Shown here piece by piece: positions 26,536 through 34,560 of a stretch of 64,000 bases of DNA. A program made the position numbers and the translations under genes. The stretch comes from Fodinibius sp034521915. Its GTDB lineage: Bacteria; Bacteroidota; Rhodothermia; Balneolales; Balneolaceae. A model generated the notes under the pieces. The model was not told where the DNA came from, made no database searches, and saw nothing but the letters and a program-made list of their open reading frames with translations. The DNA lies in NCBI RefSeq assembly GCF_034521915.1, contig NZ_JAXHLU010000002.1:1-64000 (forward strand). Direction: 5' to 3'. Numbering within the stretch: the first letter of the stretch is position 1; each line of letters opens with the position of its first letter.

Positions 26536-27077
26536 CGAAACGCCTGCTGAAATTGAAACCAAGGCCGAAGCCCAGGGCATGATGCACCTGATAAACCCTA
26601 ACCGCCGACAAATGGCCGTGCTGTTTGATTACGTGCAGAGTATTGGCGCGGATAAACAGCTGCTTAGCAATCATCCCGATGAGGAGAAAAAGAAAACGCG
26701 GAATCAGGCGGTCTTTCAGAAATGGTTCCAGACGCTGGTCGTCCAGAATGGGCGATTTCCGAGAGACATCCCGATAGATTTTGTCTTGCAGCACTTTGCG
26801 CAATGCGTAGTCCAAAATAAGGTCGATATCAAAGGTTTTAATCTACGCGAGCAGGTCCGCGCCTTTCACGAGTACCTGGACAATTATGAGCGAGAGCTGA
26901 GGGGCAAGTGGTGGCAGTATCAGAATCCGGACCAGCGCCCGAAAGCTATTACTGAATCAGCGAACACGGAGCGAAGAGGAAACTCAACAATCTGATGAAG
27001 AGCGAGCACAAAAATTAAAAGAAATGTACGGGGCCGATGAGGTACCCGAACACTTACAGAAGTTCATTACAACCTAA
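26459..27077 (+). pseudogene. Uncharacterised replication-region protein, C-terminus frameshifted
   Basis: The start at 26459 lies inside the end of the preceding gene (77-base overlap). The first 178 residues are open and helical (NPNRRQMAVLFDYVQSIG, FNLREQVRAFHEYLDNYERELRGKWWQYQ). The frame ends at 26995, but around 26,965 another frame carries on convincingly (SEEETQQSDEERAQKL, KEMYGADEVPEHLQKFITT) to TAA at 27075. I infer a single protein of about 205 residues with one indel. No family was recognised. A role as helicase-loader-like partner is possible from position only. Confidence 0.5.
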
Positions 27078-27092
27078 AATAAAGCAATCACC

Positions 27093-27662
27093 ATGAGACA
27101 AATACACGAAAGTAAAATCCAAGTAGACAAAGTGAAGTTTGAGCTCGAATATATCGAGACCACCTTCCTGTTGATGGCCGGCAAACAAGAGCCGGAGGAG
27201 TTCAGGCAAAAAGCCTATGCCAGTCCGCATCCCGATCTTATCAAACAACGCCAGAAGATACGGCGTCGGTTTGTGGAGATCTTGGACATGCCCGGCAAGG
27301 ATGAAGATATGATCGACCGCTTTATCCTGAAAACCATTGAGTTCAACCATGATAATGGCCAGCTCAAGATCGAGGCGAAGTTCAAGACGCCCGCATTTGC
27401 CAAGCCGGTAACCATGAAATGCGACTGGTCCAACGACTTTGCGCTCAAAGAGTACGAGCAGTTTCTGCAAGAGGTGAAGCTGTTTATCACCAAGCAGAAA
27501 CGAGCGCAGTCCGACATGTTCGGCGGCGATGGGTACGACGATGATTCCGGATCCAAACCCGGATACCAGGCGCCCGAAGATCGACAGTTGGAAGGTCGCA
27601 GTAAGGGACTGCCTGCCCATGAGGAGGTTGACGAAGACGAAGCTGAAACCGCAGCCGCATAA
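27093..27662 (+). CDS. Uncharacterised 189-residue early protein
   Basis: It starts after CAATCACC directly before the ATG, part of the shared leader motif. An alpha-beta N-terminal part is followed by an acidic tail with QSDMFGG, which resembles clamp- or SSB-binding tails. No family was recognised. It overlaps the methylase-like gene by one base. Confidence 0.55.
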   Translation: MRQIHESKIQVDKVKFELEYIETTFLLMAGKQEPEEFRQKAYASPHPDLIKQRQKIRRRFVEILDMPGKDEDMIDRFILKTIEFNHDNGQLKIEAKFKTPAFAKPVTMKCDWSNDFALKEYEQFLQEVKLFITKQKRAQSDMFGGDGYDDDSGSKPGYQAPEDRQLEGRSKGLPAHEEVDEDEAETAAA

Positions 27663-28438
27663 TGTCCACTGATAACAGTGACATATTAAAGCCGCTCGAC
27701 CGTATCCAGCGCCGGGGCTATACCATGAGTAAGGTATTCCGGGACTGGGTACGGCTGATGCTTTATGCATTAATGCGCGACGATGAGAAGTACCTCGAAG
27801 TCATGGAGCGCTATCCCAACGACCGGGAAAAAGGCGAACGTGAAGCCGATCTGTTTAAGAAAGCCTTCTGGATCCTGCAGGATAAGATGGGCAAGGATTC
27901 GGAAATGAAAGCCAACCCCAAAGAATACCTGGGCGACTGCTATATGGAGATTGCCGGCAACTACAGCGTACAAGGCATGGGGCAGTACTTCACGCCACAA
28001 CCAGTGTGCGATATGATGGCCCAGCTGACGATACCCGAAACGGAAGATCAGCAACCGCGCGTCGCTGATCCCGCTTGTGGATCCGGACGCCTGCTGCATT
28101 CGGCGGCTAAATTATTACCAACCGACGCCCACTTCACCGGCATAGATTTGGATAGCATTTGCGCTCACATGGCCGCGCTCAACCTGACGTTTTTCAACAT
28201 GGATGGCGTAATCATCTACGGCAATGCACTCTCGATGAAATACTTTCGTGGGTGGATAACGAAAAGATCACCGCTGGGCGGGAAAATACGCCAGATGACA
28301 GAGGAGGAGCTGGATGAGTACCGGGAGCTGCGCGGGGAGGCCTTAAAACAGGCCGCAGAAACGCGTGAAAAGCGACCGGGACCCGTCGCAATAGAGGGTA
28401 ACCCGGAGGAAATGGAATCGCAATTAGCACTTTTTTAA
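27662..28438 (+). CDS. N6-adenine methylase-like protein lacking visible motif IV
   Basis: 258 residues. QGMGQYFTPQPVCDMM (residues about 103-118) and VADPACGSGRLLHSAA (SAM-binding motif I, about 135-150) are those of HsdM-like N6-adenine methylases, followed by THFTGIDLDSICAHMAALN. At the expected catalytic position the sequence is YGNALSMKYFRGW, with no NPPY/NPPF. The rest is a charged tail ending in LALF. It may bind SAM without methylating or may need a partner; short phage relatives of this form are known to me. It ends 16 bases before the next gene. Confidence 0.75.
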   Translation: MSTDNSDILKPLDRIQRRGYTMSKVFRDWVRLMLYALMRDDEKYLEVMERYPNDREKGEREADLFKKAFWILQDKMGKDSEMKANPKEYLGDCYMEIAGNYSVQGMGQYFTPQPVCDMMAQLTIPETEDQQPRVADPACGSGRLLHSAAKLLPTDAHFTGIDLDSICAHMAALNLTFFNMDGVIIYGNALSMKYFRGWITKRSPLGGKIRQMTEEELDEYRELRGEALKQAAETREKRPGPVAIEGNPEEMESQLALF

Positions 28439-28454
28439 CCAACAAATCACCATT

Positions 28455-28757
28455 ATGACATACCATTTTGACGTAGAAACAAAAGAATCTGGACAACGCA
28501 GGAAATACGGTGATAGCTATTATCACTACATCATTGAGGATAAAACTGAGCGGGGAGTACCCGAGCATATTGTAAAGCAATTTTGCACTGGTTTTGTAGA
28601 ACCAGCAAGGTATTCTCAGGAGCAGAGGAAAGAGAAACTCAATGAGCAGGAGCCGGGAAAAATAGACGCTATTGATTTTGCAAGCTACTACACGAAATTC
28701 GAGAAGATAGGCGATCGCAAATACGAATATAAAGTCGTTAGCCCTTCAACCTGCTAA
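28455..28757 (+). CDS. Uncharacterised 100-residue protein
   Basis: The AAATCACCATT leader abuts its ATG. The sequence is polar with alternating strands at the start (YHFDVETKESG) and end (KYEYKVVSPS). No family was recognised. Confidence 0.5.
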   Translation: MTYHFDVETKESGQRRKYGDSYYHYIIEDKTERGVPEHIVKQFCTGFVEPARYSQEQRKEKLNEQEPGKIDAIDFASYYTKFEKIGDRKYEYKVVSPSTC

Positions 28758-28799
28758 CGCAACACAAATCACCATTGAACTACTAAAGACCACAAAACC

Positions 28800-29217
28800 A
28801 TGGCAAAAGTAAGCGATCATTTTAAAGAAACGATAGAAGATAAGCTTCAGGTAATGGCAGATGAGGATCCCTTATTTGCCAAGAACCTGGAAAAAGAGGA
28901 CAAAGATATTGAGGGGTGTATTAATTACATCCTCAGTCAAGTCAAGAAGATTGGAGCCCAAGGCTATACCGATGAGGAGATATTTGAATCTGGCCGCTCA
29001 CTACTACGATGAGGATGATCTTGATGAGGCCGATCCCATTGACTGCAATGTCGTTGTCAACCACAAGCCGGAGCTATCCGATGAGGAAAAAGAGGAGCTT
29101 CGGGAGAAGGCCCGCAAAAAGGTGATGAGAGAAGAGCGCCAGCGACTCCATTCCAAGAAGCGGAAATCTACCAAGAAAGAGCAGGAAGATGAACAGCCAA
29201 ATCTCTTTTCATCATGA
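28800..29217 (+). pseudogene. pcfK: PcfK-like protein, one frameshift
   Basis: The N-terminal frame (DHFKETIEDKLQVMADEDPLFAKN, then KDIEGCINYILSQVKKIG) breaks at about 28,985 and continues in another frame with NLAAHYYDEDDLDEADPI, CNVVVNHKPELSDEEKEELREKA and a basic tail ending NLFSS. Together they make a complete PcfK-like protein of about 138 residues. PcfK and PcfJ were first seen in the conjugative plasmid pCF10 and are frequent in Bacteroidota mobile elements; their biochemical role is not settled. It overlaps pcfJ by four bases. Confidence 0.75.
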
Positions 29218-30542
29218 AGCCTAAGACAAAACTACAGAAGAAAGTCGTCAAGCTATCCTGCAAAGTACCAGACGTTTCGGAAGAGGATAAGCGGTGGGCC
29301 GAGGAGGCTATCTTCGACAAGCATTACGTCGAGTGCAGGAACCGCTATAACTGTCTGGAATGTGGCCACAAGTGGAATCCGAATAATGCTGAAATGAGCA
29401 AGTATATTTTGCCTACCACCTGTCCGGAATGTGGGGAGAGGAATCTTAATCATGTTGACCACTGGGAGACTGACGAAAGCAAGTATGAGTACTGGGCTAT
29501 TATTGATGTGGTAGAGGGCTTTCAGCTGGTCCGGATCTTCTTTACCGAAAAGTATATGAAGCGGAAACAGCCTGCCCAGTATATCCACAACGAAGTGATG
29601 CAGCACTGGATCCGAGAGGATGGAAAAATGACGTCCATGACCATGCTGGCCAGTAGCATGGGGGCATATAACTACTATGATTCGTGGAGCTATGGCAGCG
29701 ACCTTGAGGTGCGTACCAATTCGCATAACCACAAGCGGCGCCAGTCTATTATCCCTTGGAAGATTCGCCCTGGCCGAAATACGTTGCCCATTATTCGTCG
29801 TAACGGATACAACGGCTACTTCAAAGATGAAGCGCCACACCTTTTCTTTTCGGCAATATTGAGGTATCCCGAAGCGGAAACCTTGCTGAAGGCCGGACAG
29901 ATATCACTCTTCAAGAAGTGTGTGAGCGTAGAAGGTGAACTCCATTCAAAAATAGAGAAGTATTGGGATAGCATCTGTATTGCTATGCGGAACGATTATA
30001 TCGTGGAGGATGCCAATGATTGGTTCGATTACCTGGGCTTTTTAGAAGAGTTCGACAGGGACTTGCATAATCCGTATTACATCTGCCCGGATAACTTTAA
30101 GCAGGCTCACGATCGATATAATGAAAAAATCCGAAGAAGGAGAGAGAAGGAGCGCCGAGAGCGAAAGCGCCGGAAAATGCGTGAGAATCATGCCAAGTAT
30201 GTTGAAAGCAAAGGTCATTTCTTCGATCTGCAAATCAGCGCCGGTGATATTAAAATCGTACCACTAAAATCACCACAAGAATTTATCGAGGAAGGAGAGA
30301 AGCTCCATCACTGCATCGGAAATAGCAGGTATTACAAAAAAGAGAACAGCCTGGTAATGTCAGCACGGATGGATGGTGAGCCCGTTGAAACTATTGAGGT
30401 GGATCTAACCAATTTGGAGGTCAGCCAGGCCCGAGGCCTGCAGAACGAAGCGACCGATCACCACGACAGGATTGTCGAGGCCGTTCGCCAGAATATGAAC
30501 AAAATCGCAAAACGAGCACAGCAACAAGAAGTAGCAGCTTAA
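29214..30542 (+). CDS. pcfJ: PcfJ-like protein
   Basis: 442 residues. An N-terminal zinc ribbon (CLECGHKWNPN ... CPECGERNLN, residues about 42-82) is followed by a long helical middle with a very basic stretch (KIRRRREKERRERKRRK, near residue 310). The conserved PcfJ C-terminal signature follows: EEGEKLHHCIGNSRYYKK, ETIEVDLTNLEVSQARGLQN. PcfJ proteins occur next to PcfK on plasmids, conjugative transposons and phages. The zinc ribbon and basic stretch suggest nucleic-acid contact. Confidence 0.85.
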   Translation: MKPKTKLQKKVVKLSCKVPDVSEEDKRWAEEAIFDKHYVECRNRYNCLECGHKWNPNNAEMSKYILPTTCPECGERNLNHVDHWETDESKYEYWAIIDVVEGFQLVRIFFTEKYMKRKQPAQYIHNEVMQHWIREDGKMTSMTMLASSMGAYNYYDSWSYGSDLEVRTNSHNHKRRQSIIPWKIRPGRNTLPIIRRNGYNGYFKDEAPHLFFSAILRYPEAETLLKAGQISLFKKCVSVEGELHSKIEKYWDSICIAMRNDYIVEDANDWFDYLGFLEEFDRDLHNPYYICPDNFKQAHDRYNEKIRRRREKERRERKRRKMRENHAKYVESKGHFFDLQISAGDIKIVPLKSPQEFIEEGEKLHHCIGNSRYYKKENSLVMSARMDGEPVETIEVDLTNLEVSQARGLQNEATDHHDRIVEAVRQNMNKIAKRAQQQEVAA

Positions 30543-30560
30543 CCACAAAACCAAATCACC

Positions 30561-31343
30561 ATGAGTACAGCAACCAAAACAGAGAAACCGATATTATTCA
30601 GCACCGAGATGGTGCAGGCTATTCTTGATGGCCGGAAAACCGTAACAAGGCGGGTGATCAAGGCTGATGAGAAAGGGCACGTTTGCAGAGGTGGAACGTG
30701 CATTGAGTTACATGAGGAGTACGGCCTTGTGTGGCGACCTTACGGAGGATCACCTTTGCGAGAATATCCCGATCCCGAAGAGTATTGTCCATACGGATAC
30801 CCAGGACAAGAACTTTGGGTTCGTGAAAGCTGGCGTCCGATAGCCTGGGATTGCGACCGCGCCTACTGGAAGATCCAGTATAAGACCGGCGATGAAGTCG
30901 TCTTTCACGACCAGCTGTATCCGCCGGAGAACCCGAAAGATCAGGACTTGCACCTGCGACTCCATGATGAGCTGAAAGAGAAAGGAGCGCCCGAGCTGGA
31001 CCGCGAAGAGGGTGGATGGAGTACCGAAACGATCAAAGAGCACTTGGCATGGAAGCCGAGTATCCACATGCCGAGAGGAGCGTCGCGAATCCAACTAAAA
31101 GTCGAAGATATCCGCGTCGAGCGTGTGCAGGATATAACTGAGGGGGATATTGAGAAGGAAGGTGCTGATATCCATTGGCGGCGCAATTTATCGTATGTAA
31201 ATGTTGATAGTCATGTTAAGCCGTCACCAACAAAATGGTTTCGTGAACTCTGGGATCAGATCAACGCCGACCGAGGCTATCCCTGGGAGAGTAATCCGTG
31301 GGTATGGGTAGTAGAATTTTCAATCAAAAATATCAAAGAGTAG
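30561..31343 (+). CDS. ASCH/PUA-like phage protein
   Basis: 260 residues. PILFSTEMVQAILDGRKTVTRRVI at the start, PGQELWVRESWRP in the middle, WKPSIHMPRGASRIQLKVEDIRVERVQDI and a C-terminal FRELWDQINADRGYPWESNPWVWVVEF. This is the phage family often called morphogenetic protein and related to ASCH domains, which are RNA- or modified-nucleotide-binding beta barrels. AATCACC directly precedes the ATG. It lies between pcfJ and the DUF5131 gene. Confidence 0.75.
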   Translation: MSTATKTEKPILFSTEMVQAILDGRKTVTRRVIKADEKGHVCRGGTCIELHEEYGLVWRPYGGSPLREYPDPEEYCPYGYPGQELWVRESWRPIAWDCDRAYWKIQYKTGDEVVFHDQLYPPENPKDQDLHLRLHDELKEKGAPELDREEGGWSTETIKEHLAWKPSIHMPRGASRIQLKVEDIRVERVQDITEGDIEKEGADIHWRRNLSYVNVDSHVKPSPTKWFRELWDQINADRGYPWESNPWVWVVEFSIKNIKE

Positions 31344-31347
31344 TACT

Positions 31348-31773
31348 ATGGCAGGAATCAAAAACAAGAGTTCAAAAGACAGCCCGGCTAAGACCCTGGG
31401 AAATATTCAGGAGGTGTTAGCCGAACATGGAGCGCAGAAAATTCAAATGGAATATGAAAACCGAAAACCGGTAGCCCTTAGTTTCTCAATGTGGGTAGGC
31501 GGACAGGAGTTATTCTTTCGGCTTACCGTTGACGTTGACGGTATGCTGCAGGCTATGAAGGATGATCCTAATACCCAGGGGACCTATTGCAACCGAGAAC
31601 AGGCCGAGCGCACCGCTTGGAAGAACCGACTTGACTGGTTGCAGACTACATTGGCACAGATCAAATCGAATCAGGCGCGGATGGAAGAGCTGCTTCTTGG
31701 TTTTGCTATAACCGATGATGGACAAACGGTTTATGAACGATTGAAATCAGGAAATAAACTACTCACTGAGTAA
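31348..31773 (+). CDS. Uncharacterised 141-residue protein
   Basis: Alpha/beta sequence (IQMEYENRKPVALSFSMWVGGQELFFRL) followed by a helical half with NRLDWLQTTLAQIKSNQARMEELL. Similar proteins are common near recombination genes in phages, but I cannot name a family. It overlaps the next gene by one base. Confidence 0.5.
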   Translation: MAGIKNKSSKDSPAKTLGNIQEVLAEHGAQKIQMEYENRKPVALSFSMWVGGQELFFRLTVDVDGMLQAMKDDPNTQGTYCNREQAERTAWKNRLDWLQTTLAQIKSNQARMEELLLGFAITDDGQTVYERLKSGNKLLTE

Positions 31774-31985
31774 TGCTAAAATCAACCGTAGGCATACTCA
31801 TTGCGCTACTGCTGCTACTGCCAGCCTACAAGCTGGAAGCGCCTACCGAGACCTTCCCCAAGGCTACCGACAGCTGGGGACGTCCGGTATGGTATAACAC
31901 CGTGGTGGACACCTGTCAAAACGCAAACTGGCGAGTGGTGGATTGCCCGAGAGAATTGCAACTAATCGTAGATAAACCGGAGTAG
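31773..31985 (+). CDS. Small secreted or membrane-anchored protein
   Basis: 70 residues with an N-terminal hydrophobic segment (TVGILIALLLLLPAYKLEA) that reads as a signal peptide or anchor. Two cysteines in the C-terminal part (VDTCQNANWRVVDC) could form a disulfide outside the cytoplasm. Function unknown. Confidence 0.5.
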   Translation: MLKSTVGILIALLLLLPAYKLEAPTETFPKATDSWGRPVWYNTVVDTCQNANWRVVDCPRELQLIVDKPE

Positions 31986-31988
31986 GAT

Positions 31989-32126
31989 ATGATGATTAAA
32001 GAAAGACTGGAAATATTTTTTGTGATGATGGGATATGCTGTTATCGGATTATTGAGCCCAGATATATTCCACAAAATGCTTAGTGAATGGTATAAGGAAA
32101 CAAAAAAGGAGTTAGAAAATGAGTGA
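31989..32126 (+). CDS. Tiny membrane protein, 45 residues
   Basis: It reads MMIKERLEIFFVMMGY, continues as a hydrophobic helix (AVIGLLSPDIF) and ends with a charged tail overlapping the next start by eight bases. GGAG precedes the following start within this frame. Function unknown. Confidence 0.4.
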   Translation: MMIKERLEIFFVMMGYAVIGLLSPDIFHKMLSEWYKETKKELENE

Positions 32127-33186
32127 ATCAAAAATAGAATGGACGGACGAAACTTGGAATGTAACCACCGGCTGCACGCGAGTGAGTGCTGGCTGTGATA
32201 ACTGCTATGCCGTACAGATGACGAAGAGGCTGGCCAACATTGGCCACACCGAAGAGAAGTATTCCGGACTGGTAAACGAAGGCAAAGATCATTTTAACGG
32301 TAAGGTGAAACTGCATCCGGACGTACTCGAGGAGCCGCTGCACTGGCAGAAACCGCGGCGGGTATTCGTAAACTCGATGAGCGACCTGTTTCATCCGGAA
32401 GTGCCGTTTGAGTTTGTGGCCGCTGTATTCGGCGTGATGATATACTGCAGTGATCACACCTTCCAGGTGCTTACCAAGCGTCCCGATCGCATGGCCGAGT
32501 TCTTCCAGTGGTTGGATAAAGGTGAAATTAAAAACGCAGATGGGAGCGTAGTTTATGACTACGACAATTCCCGGAAATGTATTCAGTTCGCAATTAGCGA
32601 ACTTGACTGCAAAGAAACCATGCTCATGCAGATGTGTAACGTGAATGGGCGGGAATGGCCAGCGCCTAATGTCTGGCTTGGTACCAGCGTGGAAAACCAA
32701 GAGGCAGCCGATGAGCGGATCCCGCATCTCCTCGAGTGCCCGGCAGCAGTTCGGTTTCTTAGCTGTGAGCCGCTGCTTGCAGGCGTTGATTTGTGGAAAT
32801 GGATAGCAGAAGATCCTACAAAGCCCGAAATAAACAAACAACTTCCATCCGAGTACCAACCATTACATTGGGTAATAGCGGGCGGCGAATCCGGACCAGG
32901 AGCACGGCCAATGCATCCGTACTGGGTGCGAGGCCTTAGGGATCAGTGCCAGGAGGCCGAGGTGAGTTTCTTCTTTAAGCAATGGGGTGCTTGGAAGGCT
33001 TTAACCACAAAAGAAGTAATTGGAAGATCAGAATTTAGTGATACTCCGAATGGTAGAAATGGCACTCCGGAGGGAATAAAATTCATTGAAGGCGAACATG
33101 ATTATTACTTCGAAAAAGTTGGCAAAAAGAAAGCGGGCCGAAAATTAGACGGTAAGGAATGGAATCAGTTCCCGGAGGTAGAGTGA
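32119..33186 (+). CDS. DUF5131 (phage Gp37/Gp68-type) protein, radical-SAM-like
   Basis: 355 residues. IEWTDETWNVTTGCTRVSAGCDNCYA (residues about 5-30) carries a C-x6-C-x2-C cluster at the N-terminus, as in DUF5131 proteins, which are thought to bind an Fe-S cluster in a radical-SAM-like fold. RRVFVNSMSDLFHPEVP, FQVLTKRPDRMAEF, WLGTSVENQEAADERIPHLLE, RFLSCEPLLAGVDL and VIAGGESGPGARPMHPYWV are all family blocks, and the final GVWKAL-like region is present. Substrate unknown. It is coupled to a nuclease-like gene and lies just upstream of ParB-like and glycosyltransferase-like genes. Confidence 0.85.
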   Translation: MSESKIEWTDETWNVTTGCTRVSAGCDNCYAVQMTKRLANIGHTEEKYSGLVNEGKDHFNGKVKLHPDVLEEPLHWQKPRRVFVNSMSDLFHPEVPFEFVAAVFGVMIYCSDHTFQVLTKRPDRMAEFFQWLDKGEIKNADGSVVYDYDNSRKCIQFAISELDCKETMLMQMCNVNGREWPAPNVWLGTSVENQEAADERIPHLLECPAAVRFLSCEPLLAGVDLWKWIAEDPTKPEINKQLPSEYQPLHWVIAGGESGPGARPMHPYWVRGLRDQCQEAEVSFFFKQWGAWKALTTKEVIGRSEFSDTPNGRNGTPEGIKFIEGEHDYYFEKVGKKKAGRKLDGKEWNQFPEVE

Positions 33187-33806
33187 TGACAGCTGAACAA
33201 ATAGACGCCTATTTACATCAGTATTTTCTGGATGGCTACAAATATCAGATCAGCAACTCCTACATCTTTGATTGGGAATGTGACTTCTTTGCAGTTGCCA
33301 AAAGTGGATATACCTATGAGGTTGAGATCAAGGTGTCTCGCAGCGACTTCTTTGCAGATTTCAACAAAGAGGAAAAGCATCGAGCATTGGCATGGGAAGG
33401 AGACAGGTATGTGAAACGGACATACATAGCTCCGGAGGTATCAGATCGGGTGATGGAAAAGCTGAAAAGCGATAAATTTCACTATCCGCCCCAGAGCCGA
33501 ATCAAAATAAAACCTATCGAGGATGTACGCCCCAATAAGTTTGTCTTTGCAGTACCAGAGGGATTGGTAACTGAGGATGAGGTGCCAGACTATGCTGGTC
33601 TAATGTATATCAAACCGAGCAGGGGCCGATATATTCGTTCCCATGAGTGTGAGTACGTGAAGCAACCACCAGCACTGCATAAAAAGAAGCCTGATTTCAC
33701 AAAGAGACTATTAAAAAAGTTCTACTGGTATTACCGAAACAACAGGGAGCTCCCAAAAACGAAATCCCAGGTAGGTATTGAGAAGCAGCAGGAATATGCG
33801 AGATGA
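33186..33806 (+). CDS. PD-(D/E)XK nuclease-like protein (MmcB-like)
   Basis: 206 residues from ATG 33186, which overlaps the preceding stop (ATGA, with GGAGGT just upstream). FDWECDFFAVAKSGYTYEVEIKVSRSDF (residues about 25-52) has the D...E-x-K spacing of the PD-(D/E)XK core, then NKEEKHRAL. The C-terminal half is basic. This fits phage proteins related to the MmcB/VRR type, which act on DNA. The specific substrate is unknown. Confidence 0.6.
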   Translation: MTAEQIDAYLHQYFLDGYKYQISNSYIFDWECDFFAVAKSGYTYEVEIKVSRSDFFADFNKEEKHRALAWEGDRYVKRTYIAPEVSDRVMEKLKSDKFHYPPQSRIKIKPIEDVRPNKFVFAVPEGLVTEDEVPDYAGLMYIKPSRGRYIRSHECEYVKQPPALHKKKPDFTKRLLKKFYWYYRNNRELPKTKSQVGIEKQQEYAR

Positions 33807-33903
33807 GTTAATCAGTAGGCTTCACTCAATTTTTTTTGCTTAAAACTTATCCTATATTAAAGATAGATACATTACTCAACCGTTAATTTTATCTATTTGA
33901 AAA
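33807..33903 (+). promoter_or_regulatory. AT-rich gap, candidate late-operon promoter region
   Basis: 97 bases without a gene at the border of early and late genes. It holds an eight-T run and an AT-rich TATCCTATATTAAAG stretch, but no convincing terminator stem. The next gene starts with TTG at 33904. Promoter function is inferred from position. Confidence 0.3.
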
Positions 33904-34560
33904 TTGGATATCGTCTATAAGCCCATTTCGCAGCTCATTGATTGCGAGTACAACCCGAAAAAACTAAGCCCCGAGCAATACGAACAGATCAAATCGAGCC
34001 TATTAAAGTTTGGCTGGACGTTGCCGGGTATCGTAAATGTGAATCCCGACCGGGAGAATGTGATCATTGATGCGCACCAGCGTAAAAATATCACAAAGGC
34101 AGAATATGAAAAGCACGGAACTAAGTTTGAAGAGGCCAAATACCAGGGCGACGAAATATTAATCCCCTGCATTGAACGTAATTTAACGCTGGATCAGGAA
34201 CGGGAGCTTATTATCCGCCTCAAAAAAAATACCTCAAGTTGGGATGAAGAGCTACTGAAAGAAGCCTACCAGGTAGATGAATTGGCAGAAATGGGATTTG
34301 CTGATAAGGAGCTCGATTTCATGGTGGAGGAAACTGAAAACGATGAGTTCGATGATCCGGAGATAGAGTTTACCGATCAAATGCTTTTGGAGCACAACTA
34401 TGTGGTTCTGTATTTCGATAATCCAATGGACTGGGAGGTGGCTAAAGAGAAGCTGGGCCTTGAAAAGGTGAAAGAGCTTATTGATGTCAAAGAGCCTACC
34501 AAGGGCATAGGCCGAGTAATGGAAGGGAAACAGATATTGGACCGATTGAGTGATGAATGA
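33904..34560 (+). CDS. ParB-like nuclease-domain phage protein
   Basis: 218 residues from a TTG start. LIDCEYNPKKLSPEQYEQIKSSLLKFGW (residues about 10-38), PGIVNVNPDRENVIIDAHQR (about 40-60) and IERNLTLDQERELIIRL are the ParB/sulfiredoxin-type N-terminal domain, with the G-x-x-R-like box appearing as IDAHQR. An acidic linker and a C-terminal domain follow. In phages such proteins stand next to terminase genes or DNA-modification genes and may bind or process nucleotides. It overlaps the glycosyltransferase-like gene by eight bases. Confidence 0.8.
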   Translation: MDIVYKPISQLIDCEYNPKKLSPEQYEQIKSSLLKFGWTLPGIVNVNPDRENVIIDAHQRKNITKAEYEKHGTKFEEAKYQGDEILIPCIERNLTLDQERELIIRLKKNTSSWDEELLKEAYQVDELAEMGFADKELDFMVEETENDEFDDPEIEFTDQMLLEHNYVVLYFDNPMDWEVAKEKLGLEKVKELIDVKEPTKGIGRVMEGKQILDRLSDE

